From Carallia brachiata (taxonomy: Eukaryota > Streptophyta > Magnoliopsida > Malpighiales > Rhizophoraceae): a DNA stretch of 64,000 nucleotides. The stretch is from contig JADCRB010000026.1 in the NCBI GenBank assembly GCA_021464245.1, positions 4,563,769 to 4,627,768 on the forward strand, written 5' to 3'. Position 1 is the stretch's first letter; every line of letters starts with the position of its first letter. Below, one piece after another: positions 35,230-46,866 of the stretch. The position numbers and the translations under genes were made by a program. The notes under the pieces were generated by a model. That model was not told the origin of the DNA, made no database searches, and was given only the letters and a program-made list of their open reading frames with translations.

Positions 35230-38200
35230 TCAGGAGCTCAGTATATCCCAACTTCTTTGCATGTATGAAGGCAAAGGAGCATCCAACTTGATGCTTTGCA
35301 GTTGTGAGAAATCAAAGTCTGCTGATATCTGGAAGCGTTGCAGTGCTTTGGAAACATTCGGCAAAACCATCTGTTTACAATGAAGATGTAGGCGAGGCTG
35401 CCTTTCACAGATGCTTCCACTTTCCAAATCAAGGCCAAAAGGAAGCTTCTTTTCATTGGCAAGCTCCTCAATTGAGTTGCTCTTCAGAGAGGACCATGGT
35501 AAACATTTCCAACTCCTGTGAACTTGCCACCCATATTTATAGTCTCCAACAATTGGTGTCCCTAATACTTCAGCACAGTGTACACGGAGCTGTGTGTCCA
35601 AAATTGAGAGGGATTGAGACAGTTAGGAATATGCATGTCAATCAGATGTCGAGTAGCAAAGGTCCACAGATAAATTTTTAGTTGTGATTCATACCTGATG
35701 TTTTCTGCCAGTGAGAGGGCACAACTCTAACCATGTGTAGCCTGCACCACAGCAGAAACAAGATTATAAGGCAGAATGTGTGCAGGCAAACAAATTTTGT
35801 GTGATAAAATTTCCAATTGGGTTTGAGGCTCTCATTCCAATTGAACTGAAGCCAAATATACAAGAACATCAATGAAACAATGAATATCCATGAACAGAAA
35901 ATGTGCTAACTATAAACGGAATTTTATAGGTAACAATATCAAACACAACAAAAAGCTTTTCAGAGAATGAAGCAACACTCACAAGCAATTTCACTTGGTA
36001 AATCACATCAAACTTTAGCAGGCATTTATATACTTGATCAGAAGAGAAAAAATTGATTAACCATGTGCTAAGAGTAACCCAAGGTTTTCTGCTCTATCTA
36101 AAGCTATTAACAATGTGAGTAACCAACAATCTGCATTAGAGTCGGATGTAATGTTCTATGAGTTGGGCCTAGTCAGTCTGGTTATGTTGTTTTCCTTTCG
36201 TTTTCTTTGAAAATGTTCTGAGTTAGGTCAGCAGAACTTCAAAATGTTAATGCTAACCCTGAGATGATGAAGCAATTACTCTATACTGTGTCACTGCATG
36301 CTGAGAAGATATGTTTTGCACATCCCCAACCACTGTTATCCGGTCAGACTTCCCACCATCAACTACCACCTGAAACAAAAAAACAATATGTTCATTAGGG
36401 TTACAGTGAAAAGAAAATGTAATGCATAAAAACAAAACTTTGGGCCGTATTTGGAACACAAATTTTTGAATAGCAGCTGCATGTGGCTGTATAATACCAG
36501 CAATGAATCCAAAAAATAAATGGAAAACAATTTTTACTCCATTCATCGTTTGTACGTTAAAACTTTTTGGGCCTACATTTCCAAGAGTTCAGAATAGACA
36601 ACCAATAAAATTCGGTTAAAGTCAAGCTTCATCCAACCTTTCCCAATGGTGCTGATATCATCCCTACTGGGTGTCTCGGAGTCCCAACGACAAGTGCCAA
36701 GTAATGTCTTCGTAGGACTTTTTGTTTCTTTTCAACATCCTTAAAAAATGTATGCCATATGCTTAGATTTCACCAAGAACAAAACTAAGTCAACTTCTAA
36801 TAAATATGAACTCAGTACTGTCACAAAAGGACACAAAGAGGCGAAGAAAGTGAAGGAAGCTAATCACATTAGTTGATGCTGCAAAAGTTTTCTCCCGAAA
36901 TATGGAATGCAGAATGGTTGTACTTGTTTGAGTCCGTCCCATCACCAATATGCCACTGCTATCCCGGTCAAGTCTATGAACCTAAGAATATTAAGCTTGT
37001 CATACAGAGAACCACAATTAACCAGAAATGGGAGTACACACTGTATGTACTGCGAATAAATAAATGGTAACAATCCATAATCACCAAAAAGGATATAATT
37101 CCTTTTTCATGATCAGGAAGGAGGATTACAGCATTTTGCAGGATTTTTGGGGCATGCAGTCTCAAACCCTTGCTGCCCCACTGCACGGCCCTTGGCCCTG
37201 GCAAGCTCTGCCAAGCAGAGTTAGTCAAAGATGAGATAAATCTATTCAATGACGTATTTTCTTTTTCACGTGGAGATGTTTTACATGAATTGAGGACATC
37301 TTATCAATCCCTATCATTAAGTTTATTTTACTTCATACATAATATCTTATATCAAACACATTTTTTGTACCAGAGCATGTCGTACAGAAAATTATCAGAT
37401 GTGAATATAAACAAAGCAAGATTTTCATAAGCTCACCAACCGAGGGCTTTCCGAGTAGTCATAACTTAAACAAGCTGCTGCAAGTTCGTCTAAACTTCTT
37501 GTTATGCCAAAGCCACCCTATTCAATCACAGAAAAGTGAGGGAAAATTAAAATCCTTACAGCTTATTATAAATAAAACAGCAACAATCAAGAATGAGAAT
37601 GAATTTGTTTTTGTACCTGAACAGGCATTCCCGGGGGTTTGTTGACAACAATAATTGCTGAATCCTAGTTTAGGGAAGCATAAAGAATAAAAACATGAAA
37701 AACAATAAAGTTTGCCATATATATGAACTAAAAGACTTGACGAAGGATGACCTTAAACAAAACAAGGCTCCGCATAAACTTCACTTCATCTTCCTTATAA
37801 TTACACTCTTGTTTGTCGGAAGGCAGCACTTGAACGGTAATGGGAAGAAAGATTCTGTCACCGACGTTCATCGGTCTTTAGCTGCCACCTTCCAACATTT
37901 CAAATTATCAGAAAAAAAGGAACTCCCTTTCTATATTTATAAAATCAAATTTTCTGTTACCCCATTCAAATGATAAAAAATCAACAATAATCCCTTCAGC
38001 AAGAGAAGGATTAAAGAAAAGCTACATAAAGACACAATCAAATTTTAGCAAATTACCCTTCTGAGTCGGGGTTCCTGTGCTTGATCATCTACATTACAGG
38101 ATTCCCTTCTAACCTGCAGCCAAGGAAATACAATAAATCTCATTGACTTTCCACAATTTACCCATTTCTTTTTCTGGGGACGAATAAATTTCCATAATTT

Positions 38201-38641
38201 CAAGATGTTTCAGCCATTAACAATCACTTTTTAGTGACAAGCGTGAAAATGAGAGTTGAAACAAGAAGAGAAAACCTGTCTTAGGCGAAACAGCTTTTGC
38301 ACAAGGCTTCTAGGGATCTCAGGGCAGCAACGAATGACCCACTTAAGCGCCGTCGTTTCAGTGACGGCGGCTTTTGGGGCGGTGACCAGAGTTGCCGACA
38401 GAGCTTTTCCGAAAGCGGAGCCATCGATGGCAGGCTTATACGGAGGTAAAGTGAACCATTTTCCGCTTTTCTTTTGGGTACCCTCTTTATGTTTTCGATC
38501 TTCGGCCGGTATGGATTCGCCGAGACTGGTGGCGTCGCGAGCAGGGAGGACGTGGACGGCAGAGATGCAGAGACCGGTGGAATGGCGGGGTCGGTGAAGG
38601 AGGACGCCGCGGCGGAGGGTAAGGGCCGCCATAGGCATCAT
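35230..38641 (-). CDS. RluA-type RNA pseudouridine synthase, organellar (nine exons)
   Basis: The model is complement(join(35230..35589,35695..35741,36258..36369,36638..36739,36868..36981,37437..37517,37617..37664,38057..38113,38276..38641)), 428 residues. The exon sum of 1287 nt is in frame, with all introns GT-AG. The N-terminus is basic and Arg/Ala-rich, consistent with mitochondrial or plastid targeting. An S4-like RNA-binding segment ([14 protein letters not shown]) follows at about 110-123. Next come the RluA motif I ([11 protein letters not shown]), the catalytic HRLDRDSSG loop (catalytic Asp189), HYLALVVG, and motif [17 protein letters not shown]. From memory it resembles Arabidopsis At3g19440 (RNA pseudouridine synthase 4, mitochondrial). 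It converts uridine to pseudouridine in organellar RNA; the target site is unknown. The first Met-Met pair at 38641 was chosen as it opens the targeting sequence. Confidence 0.93.
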
Positions 38642-39149
38642 TTATTTAGGGGGAGAAGCAGGAGGAGTGTCTTGGGTGCAAGAAGGGTTTTAGCTTTAGT
38701 TCTTTCTTTTTATCCATTTTAATTTTGAAAAAAAAGAAATCATATTCTTTTCGAATTTTTTCCATTTAAAATATTTTTTTATTTTAAATCTAAACCCATT
38801 TGGAAAACTGAAATGGACAGGAATAACATACACATCCGTTAAAAGAAATGAGTCAAATGAAAAAAAGAAACGGAAGACATTTTTCAAAACGGGAAGACTT
38901 AAGAGGGCTCTGCTTGTTCAGGAAAATTTCTACTAATCCCGTGAAAACAGGGTTCAGTGAGATCTTATCAAATTTTCAATCAGAACAACAAACAAATTTG
39001 TTGACGGCTAAATCTTGCTGGATTTGATATGAGCCGTCGGTAAATCTTCTTTGAAGAGAGACCTTTTTCGAGTTGAGGTTTTTTTTTTAAAAAAACAAAA
39101 GGTAAAATTGAGTTTTTTTTTTTTTTTTTAGTAAGAGGGGTTACGAGCG

Positions 39150-40120
39150 GATAAGACTGATGGAGGACTGAATTTAAAATTACAAATGAGCAAAGTCGAG
39201 TTGAATTACACTAGATTTAGGTGTCGAGTTATTTATTAAACGAGTCTAAAAATAAAATTTGATATTAGTATCATTTACGAATGAGTCAAATTCGAGCCTA
39301 TCCTGCTGTTATAGAATTGAATTTTCGAAATTTTAACGAACTGTATCATTTAATTTTATAATATCAATAAAATAATTAAAATTAAAAAACTTTATTATTA
39401 TACATAAAATGAAAGGATAAAAATTATTTATTTAAATAAAATTAAATAATTAAAAATAAATGTTTAATTTTAATGTATAAATATATATATTATATAATTT
39501 TGAAAATGAGTTTGATGAAATTATTTTTATAACATAATAAATAATTTTTTTTAATTATTATGTACACAAATTCTTAAACAAACTGTTCATAAATTTAATT
39601 AAGTTTATGTTTACTCAAACTCAGGTCATTTGTTAAACAAGTTTTGAATTTAAACTCATGTATCACTTGTTAATTGAATGAATGAGTTCAAATCCAATTC
39701 TTATCAAATCAATCTACCGAATTTTTAATAACTATATTGACTTACTTGCAGTTCTAATCACATATAAGTCTTGTCCAAATAAGTATATAAAATAAAAGAC
39801 ATAATCTTAAATTAATAACTATTTATATTAAAAGTTAAATGATACAATTAAGTGTTATTAATACATTAAATGAACTTATAACGATACATATTAAATAAAT
39901 TATTAATGATATATTTATCGAGTTTTAAACGAGTTGTTAACAAGTTTGAACCGAGTCGAGTTTACTTCTATTCAGATTTGGCTCGTTTATTAAACGAGTT
40001 TTACTTTTTAGATTCGTATATCGCTTGTTTAACTAAATAAACGAGCCTAAAGCGAGCTCTTACCGAACTGAACCATCGAGTTTTTAATGAACGTATCAAA
40101 TCGTTTACAGTCTTAAATTG
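39150..40120. mobile_element. Degenerate DNA transposon with GAGTTTATTAAACGAG-type ends
   Basis: Both ends carry TTTATTAAACGAGT, GAGTTGAA and CGAGCC motifs (left about 39188-39310, right about 39940-40115) in largely inverted arrangement around a very AT-rich core. This pattern is common in old non-autonomous plant DNA transposons. Exact ends are not clear. Confidence 0.35.
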
Positions 40121-40893
40121 AATCTCGTCAATATCACTCTTTTTTAATTACTTGGTTAATACTGAGCTCTCAATTGAGTTTTTTTTTTCCTTCTCAATTG
40201 AGTGTTTTTTTTTTTTTAGAATCATCTGATATGCAGTCTGAAAGTTGATTAATTCAGATCAACTTAAGTAAGATCACATAAACGGTGAAAATCTTTTAAT
40301 AAGTATTTAATGTGATTATATTCTTAAAACTCAAAGTTGAGAAATCTAATAAAATAATAATGAATTTCTATTATTTTTACCAATACCTATTATTTCTCAA
40401 TTGAGTATTTGTTTGATTGCCGTTGCCAATAGCCATTTATCGTGGGCCGAGTCATGGAACACAGGGAGAGTCGGAGAGACATTCTCCTAAAATCCTGGAA
40501 ATCTCTGCTCGGGCTCAGTTTGTTGTAAGAATCCGAGCTTCTAAGCCCATGAATGCAAAGGATTAGGTAATCGTGAAGAGAAATGGATCGGGGGGCTAAG
40601 ATTTATGTCTACTCTCGTAGAGGCCTAACATACAAAACTTGGGATTATGTTGGTTGACCCATATGATCAAATGGTGCCCTTTTTCCAGTTGGACTTTCAC
40701 TAGAGCCCCTTGGTAAAATGGTAACCAAATTTGCAAGCTCTCCTGTCAGAGAGAGGGACGGAACCATTTTGGGTCGATGGGACTAATGGTTTCCACATTG
40801 GAAGCCACCGACGCCAAGAAATGGGGCTTGTCTGGTCTCTTGTTTCAAGAAAATTACAATTGGCCTTCGGAATTGGTCACAGCAGGCAACTAA

Positions 40894-41363
40894 CACTGTA
40901 TTTGAATAAGATCTTTAGGAAGAGAAAAGTGAGGAAGAAAAAAATAAGAGAAAAGATTATTGAATGAGAAGAATATTTTTTATTTTTTTTTATATTTGGG
41001 AAGAAGTGGTGAAAGAGAAAAATATTATAAATTCTTTTGTTTGAAAAATAGTAAAAAGTGAGGGGAGGAAAATAAAATGTATTAGAATAACAATTTTACT
41101 CTTAACAATAAATTTTATTTAAATATTTTGTTTAGGTAAAATTGTAATTTTTAAATTATATGAGGGATAATTAAGTTATTTAATAAATTTAATAGGAAAA
41201 CTAACAATTTTCCTCTTATTTTTGAGAGAACTGATTTTAGTAGGTAAAAAATTAAAAATTTTTCTCTTTCTCATTTTTCAAATATTTTCTAAATACAATA
41301 ATTTATTTTAATCTTCTCACTTTCTTCTTTTTATCTCCTTTTTTCCTCCTCTCAAACATAATG
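40894..41363. mobile_element. Tourist-like MITE (TAA target duplication)
   Basis: The left end is CACTGTATTTGA and the right end (reverse complement) is CATTATGTTTGA. TAA flanks both sides (40891-40893 and 41364-41366). The ends resemble those of the element at 44257-45206 (CACTCTGTTTGG), so the two form one family. The 470-bp interior is rich in AGGAAGAGAAAA on one side and TCTTCTCACTTTC on the other, continuing the inverted repeat. No coding capacity. Confidence 0.7.
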
Positions 41364-41627
41364 TAAATGTTCAAAACTAAAAAAATAAATGTTCGAAATA
41401 AATGGTTAGTAATTAATGAGGAACTTTGAGAAATGCATGCGAAAGTTTATTCCAGAAGCAAAATCCCAAGAGCTCATTTCGAAATTCGAATGCAAAGAAA
41501 TTGAAGCAACAAACTATAAACGGTCTCCCTGATAAAGGAAAAAGAAAGTCACAGGCTCTCTTTCTCTCCCATCTCAATCCAGTTTTTTCTTTTTTTAATA
41601 ATTTGTAGCTTTTTTTATTTCAGAAGG

Positions 41628-41800
41628 ACCTCTAGCTCCTTGCCAACGCTTTTGAAGCGAGCAGCAAGGTGTCGGTAGCAGACGGAGGCATGTCCAACTT
41701 GAATGTTCAGCTGTTTGTTGATGAGATCATTGCTGATTATGGCAATTGGGTGGATGAGATCATTGCTAGTTATGGCAATTGGGATATACTAGTACAATAA
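41628..41800 (+). other. Coding-like fragment with 33-bp in-frame tandem repeat
   Basis: After a TTTCAG acceptor-like site, one frame (with one early TAG) encodes LLANAFEASSKVSVADG and continues to a stop at about 41799. Within it, a 33-bp unit starting GATGAGATCATTGCT occurs twice (41720-41752 and 41753-41785, three differences) and encodes DEI-IA-YGNW twice. It looks like the last exon of an unidentified gene or a captured fragment. No upstream exons are found. Confidence 0.35.
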
Positions 41801-42389
41801 CCTTTTTTTTTTATAAAAAAAATGAAGGTTGTTTTAAATATAACTGTGCAATTTGAAGTTCCTAGAACATATATTTGATGACGTACTTTCGAGAATTTAG
41901 TCTCTTTGTTTTTTTTTTTTTTGGTCTGGGACAAGGTCTAATTCTAAAGTAAGAAATAGAGAAGTGTTGGACGAGAACAATCACGTTCCAACAACAACTT
42001 GTCCCACATAGAGGGACGGCTTTGGCTCATTACTTTGTACTTATCTAACATTAGTGGAATGGGACCTTTCTTTCACGTCCTTGCCCGACAGTGTCTTTGT
42101 CTGGCACGAGGAAACCATCTCGGCCACATCAATTAATTACCGATGAGATAGGTGAGAAAAACAAAGAAATAACAAACCAAAAAAAAAAAAAAAAGGATGC
42201 CATTAAATAAAATATTTATTATTTTTATAAATAATTTTTATATTATTATAACAATGTTTTTATTATTTTATTAATTATATTTAATTATATCTAGTGTTTC
42301 CCTATGGTATATTTTCTTACAATGAAAGTAGCCGCCTAAGCGTTGTAATCAAAGGCAGTGCGAACAGCGCACACGCCACCTGGGTAAGG

Positions 42390-43430
42390 ATGGCAAAAAT
42401 CATCATTCCAGCGGGTATACGTCCCACCCCGTTCTGACGGGAGTGGAGTCAAGTGTGTTTGATTAGAGGTTAAGGATCTCCATATCAATCTCTATATTTT
42501 TTGGGCAGGAATAGAGATGAGGTTGGAGAAGGTAGTTTTGTCTCTATATCCGCTCTATCCCTGTTCCTATTATATACCTTATTATTAATTTATTATTTTA
42601 TTCATAAATTATAATTATATATGTATAATTTTACCAAGGCATTACAGTAATTTTACTTAACCCATTTTTTTTGTGGCTTGATCTTTCGTCGTTCTTCTGT
42701 TCTTTTTTTCCCTTAAAGAAAACAAAACATTGATCTTTCCAACCTAAATCAGAGACGATCCTCGTACCTATAAAACATTGTTTGGGTTCCTCTTCCTCAT
42801 CAGTTATTCTTGAGAACCAATAAGAAGTTGAAGGAATGGCAGGGAATAAAGACAATTAGAAATCTGAACAGAGAGAATCGGAAGCCATGCACCTGTTGTC
42901 GTTGCTTCTGATTATGGGAAACAAATGGGCGTCCTAATTCGTACAATTAAAACAATAGTTCTGGCGTTCCAGTGGCACACTCGGTGCTTATTCAATTTAT
43001 TTTTTTTTTAAGAAGGAAATAATTGGGTCTTTGTCAATTTTCATGATTTTGTGAGTTCGAACATTTTGGTGGGGTGTACTGAGAATCCAATGATTCAAAA
43101 GTGAAATAATTGGGTATTTATTCCTAATTTAGCGTCTTGTTTTTTTTTTTTTCCCATTAAGAAGTTCACATAATAATTTTTCTTGTGTTATATGACTTTA
43201 AACATATATATTTTATGTCTTCTTGTGTTCCATAGAAAATGCAATAATTTTTTGAAGGATTTTCTTATTTAGGATGGGGATGAGGTGGGGACAAGGATTC
43301 TCAATTCCTAGTAGAACAAAATCTCATCCAGTTGGGAACGAGAATGGGGACAAGAATAAGATTCAAAAATAGGGACAGAAATTGAAGAGGTAATCCTTAC
43401 CTCCGACTCCCATTATTGCCATCCCCATGC
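42390..43430. mobile_element. hAT-like non-autonomous element with GGATGGCAA ends
   Basis: The left end AGGATGGCAAAAAT and right end (reverse complement GGGATGGCAATAAT) are inverted repeats of the type often seen in plant hAT elements. Subterminal tracts (GGGGATGAGGTGGGGA, GAACGAGAATGGGGACAAGAAT) occur near the right end and similar pyrimidine versions near the left. No transposase was found. An 8-bp duplication could not be confirmed. A related fragment lies at about 50330-50520. Confidence 0.5.
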
Positions 43431-43825
43431 CTAGAGTCTGCTACTTAAAAGTACTTCTAAAACCTTTGCTGCCTTCTTGTTCTCTAACATATGTCCTTCT
43501 TGCTAGTAGCTTAGCCACAAAACTTATTATTGATGTTTTATTGTAATTAATTTTTAGTAAATATTATGTAGTAGCATTTAAATAGTAATAAAAAAATAAA
43601 AAAATAATATAAATCCTTATATAATTTAAATTAAAAAATAAATATGTTATTAAATATTATTAAATAAATTATACGATTATTTTATTATTACTTAAAATTA
43701 ACTGTAGAATAGAACTATATAATTGTCGTATATAAATTTATTAAACATTCTTCTCTTTTCACCCGAAAAAATAAAATAATTCTCAGCTATCACGTGACAA
43801 TGCCATCAATTAACGCTTAATAATA

Positions 43826-44060
43826 GGCCAAAATTTTAAATTATTGCTTAATATTTAAACTTTTGTTTAATTATAGATACAAATATTTTTTTATAAAAGA
43901 ATTAGTTCTCAATATTTTTAAGGTAAAGTAATCTCATCTTTTCCGTTAACTAACCGTTAACTTTGTTGCGGTGTACTAACTATGTCATCAAATTACTCCT
44001 AATAAGATGACACGTCATTAAAATTATGTTGACGTAACATTATTGAATTTTAAAAAAATT
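43826..44060 (+). repeat. Left terminal inverted repeat of the Pack-MULE
   Basis: It pairs with 46435-46660 in reverse orientation. Shared blocks include CTTAATNTTTAAA, TTAAC-GTTAACTTTGTTG and CATCAAAT. Identity by eye is about 75-80 percent, which suggests an old insertion. Confidence 0.85.
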
Positions 44061-44256
44061 ATTAAATATTTGTTTTTTTATTATTATTTAAAAAATAAAA
44101 AAAAATATTCAGATTGTTTGAGTTTGCTCACCCAATCCTCTCTTTCCCATTTGCTCACCTGATTCTCAATAAAAAAGCATTGGGATTTTTGATTCAATTG
44201 TACACTTTTTTGCAGTCTTTTTTTTTTTTTTGGGGTATGTGTTATGTCAAATTTTA

Positions 44257-45206
44257 CACTCTGTTTGGAGTGGGAGGAAAGCAGAGGAAAGAAAAGGAGA
44301 GGAAAGAAAGTTGTACAATAAAAAGCATTTTCGTTTGTTTAGAGAAGCAGATGAATGAATCAGAGGCGAAAGTGAGGCGAAAGCAGTGCCTTACCGTATT
44401 ATACGAAAGCTCTCTCCAAAACGGAGAGAAAAGCAGAAAAAAGTTACAGAGTTACATTGAATTTACGAATGTGCCCTCGTCTACACTGTGAAAAGCAAAT
44501 AAGGCTGGATGGAACGAAAATGCAGACTCTTCCCCAACAACTACATTACTTCAAACCCTACCTCCTTTCTGGTTCCCTCTTGCGCTTCCATGCCTTCTCG
44601 TTCGATTACTTCTTCTGCTCCTGCTGGTACCCTTTTTTTTTCCCTCTTTTTTTTTTCTTCTTTTAATTGATTTTTTAAACTATGAGTTTGGGTAGGTTTT
44701 TCAATTGGAGTTGGGGGAATCTCGGGTCTTCTTCTTTTTTGTTTATTTTATTTTTGATGGGCAATTTTTTAAATCTTGATTTACCTTTATGCAATTTTTT
44801 CTCCTCTCTACCTAAGAAAAAAAAAAAAACTCTCACGAGTTGAATTGGAAGAAATATCAATTATATAGTGAGATCCCTATCGATAATGGTAATTCTAAAC
44901 AACACAATGTATTTAGGCATTTTTATACGAATATGTTGATTAAGATTTTCAGAAAAAAAAAAAGGTGATCCAAATGTGACTTAAAATGTGGGTGTATTTG
45001 TCATTTGTAATTAAAAAATTTCTTTCTCTTCACTTTCTTCTCATATCTAAACAAATTATTATTTTCTCTCCGCTTTCTTTCCTATATTTCTCTTGTTACT
45101 CCAAACAACTTAAGAGAAAATTACATTCTTTCCCTCTACTTTCATTCTCACCACTTTCTTTCTCTCTACTTTCTCTCCATACCTCTTTTGCACTCCAAAC
45201 AGAGTG
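44257..45206. mobile_element. Tourist-like element nested in the Pack-MULE
   Basis: Perfect 16-bp terminal inverted repeats CACTCTGTTTGGAGTG, flanked by TTA on both sides (44254-44256 and 45207-45209). It splits the captured gene fragment immediately before its exon: removing it restores an ATTTTAG acceptor followed by AGAAGCAGG. At 950 bp it is long for a MITE. Its middle (about 44450-44635) is GC-richer and reads like a 5' exon (MPSRSITSSAPAG before a GT), so it may itself carry a gene fragment. No transposase. Confidence 0.8.
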
Positions 45207-45210
45207 TTAG

Positions 45211-45654
45211 AGAAGCAGGTAATGACAGTGGACGGGCATGGCAGACAAGCTAGATAAGGGGATCGCGGCACCATATCAGCTTGACATTGACAGTATGGAG
45301 ATGTTGAGGGAGTGGCGGATTCAACAGATGAACAGAATGACAGAATACAACCATTGGATCTCCTTCACCCACAACCGCGTCATTGTCATTCAAGATCCCT
45401 TTTGAGAAGATTCTTCTCTGTCATCAATGCTAGCGACCACATCGTTTGCCGTTCTAACCACAATAATTGGCGCTGCAAACTAACAAAACAATGCAAACTA
45501 AATCTTTTTTATTCGTTGTTTATTTATTAAAAAAAGAGTTTATTAATTGACAGGTGATGGACAACCATTGTCTATGTTGGCAAAGCAACACATTGAGACA
45601 CGTTTTGTAAAAATTCACGCCGAGAAATGCCCATTCTTGTCTGAATGACTAATT
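45211..45654 (+). pseudogene. TXNDC9 (thioredoxin-domain protein 9) gene fragment
   Basis: Three blocks match the plant TXNDC9 homologue as I recall it. One is 45211-45370 (EKQV; MADKLDKGIA; LREWRIQQMNRM; WIS). The second is 45405-45479 (FFSVINASDHIVC; NNWRCK). The third, after a retained intron ending ACAG at 45553, is 45554-45652 (VMD; MLAKQHIETRFVKIHAEK; CPFLSE). The fragment carries frameshifts (one before MADKLD, one after VMDNH), a premature stop after IQDPF, and a lost donor (CTAAC where GTAAC is expected). The presence of intron sequence shows DNA-level capture, not reverse transcription. It covers the N-terminal half of the thioredoxin fold. The usual Cys motif is not preserved in any useful context. 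Inferred to be non-functional. Confidence 0.85.
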
Positions 45655-46239
45655 GCCATAGGAGATTTGTAAAACTTAAACAGTCCATGGAAACTCATTT
45701 TTTCAGCTTATTTTTTCCATCTTGGGTCCCTCTTTAAGAGGTTTGTCTTGTGGGCATCTGTTTTAATTTGATATGGCAAAGATTTTTAAGGAAATAAGTT
45801 AACTGGTCAAATCTCAGATGAAATTGGCAAATGTGATTCTCCTTTTCACTTATAATCTTCTATTCCTTGAACTTTCATTTGCTTGCAATGAGCTTCTGTT
45901 TTTATATTTGCAATAAAGAGCTTGGAAATTTCGGTCTTGTGGGGATAGACGAAGGAGATGAGCAACTTAGTCTGAGGGATTGACCTGACACGGTTTTTGG
46001 CATATTGGTGCAATGAGCTTATGGTGTAGTTTTATCTATAGAATCCTTGGTCTTTCAAGGCCTCCACAGTTGCACTCCTACCTGCTCTACCCAAGCTCTA
46101 CTTGCTCAACTCATTTTCACAACAGATGTACTTTTTCTCTGTTAATTTGTACTAAAGCAAACATAAATGGACACATTTTATAAAAGAGAAAATCTTATTC
46201 AAGGATTTGTGCTTCAGATTGTTTTCGTGAAGTTGCCTA

Positions 46240-46258
46240 TACACACACACACACACAA
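46240..46258 (+). repeat. (CA)n microsatellite
   Basis: Eight to nine CA units inside the Pack-MULE, in sequence of unknown origin between the captured fragment and the right terminal inverted repeat. Confidence 0.85.
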
Positions 46259-46866
46259 ATGGCAAGAGAATGTATGCAAAAGGGAAAGGCCAAGAGTTTG
46301 ATAGAATGAGAAGGGGGGCGAAAGATGAAGATCGCAGGGGTTGAGCAAATTCATTAATCTTCTTTTCTTTCTTTTCTTTGTTTTTTTTTAAATATTTTTT
46401 ACATAATAGCAAAATATAATTTTTAATATTTTTTTCAAAAAATTAATAATGCTACATCAACATTATTTTTATGATATATCAAATTACTAGTCGTGATTTG
46501 ATGATGTGGTGAGTACATCTCAACAAAGTTAACAGTTAGTTAGAAAAACAGATGAAATTACTCTACCTTATAAACGTTGAGAACCAATTATATCACAAAA
46601 ACATTATGTTTATAGTTAGACAAAAATTTAAACATTAAGTACTAATTTAGAATTTTAGCCTTAATAATAAAATCACGTGAAGACTTGATGACAATTAGGA
46701 GTCCAAACATGGAGCTGTATAGTTGGGCCCCCCAAAGGCCGAAACAAATTGGCCACAACAATCTCCTTGGTCCATTGTCTTGGATTCCTAGCCAATTGCA
46801 ATTTGTGTTTTTCGTATTATCTACAAAATACATTTAAAACAAATTAGAAGTTTCAAGCTTGGGTAA

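Larger units (their letters stand above)
38642..42385. other. Intergenic, transposon-derived sequence
   Basis: After the pseudouridine synthase promoter (about 38.64-38.9 kb), the sequence holds AACGAG/CTCGTTTA-rich repeats (about 39150-40120), a Tourist-like element (40894-41363) and a coding-like fragment with a 33-bp tandem repeat (41628-41800). No intact gene is seen. Confidence 0.5.
43826..46660. mobile_element. Pack-MULE-like element carrying a TXNDC9 fragment
   Basis: A 2835-bp segment bounded by long terminal inverted repeats. The left end (about 43826-44060) begins GGCCAAAATTTTAAATTA. The right end (about 46435-46660), read in reverse complement, begins GGCTAAAATTCTAAATTA, and the two stay collinear for over 220 bp. 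The flanks are a perfect 9-bp direct duplication TTAATAATA (43817-43825 and 46661-46669). Long inverted repeats plus a 9-bp duplication define Mutator-like elements. The interior has no transposase. Instead it holds a captured cellular gene fragment (45211-45654) with intron remnants, i.e. a Pack-MULE. A Tourist-like element (44257-45206) is nested inside. Confidence 0.9.

Noticed and set aside
41990..42020. Possible snRNA promoter element (GTCCCACATAG near 42001)
   Set aside because: It deviates from the plant USE consensus, has no TATA at the right spacing, and no snRNA sequence follows. Such strings also occur in LTRs.
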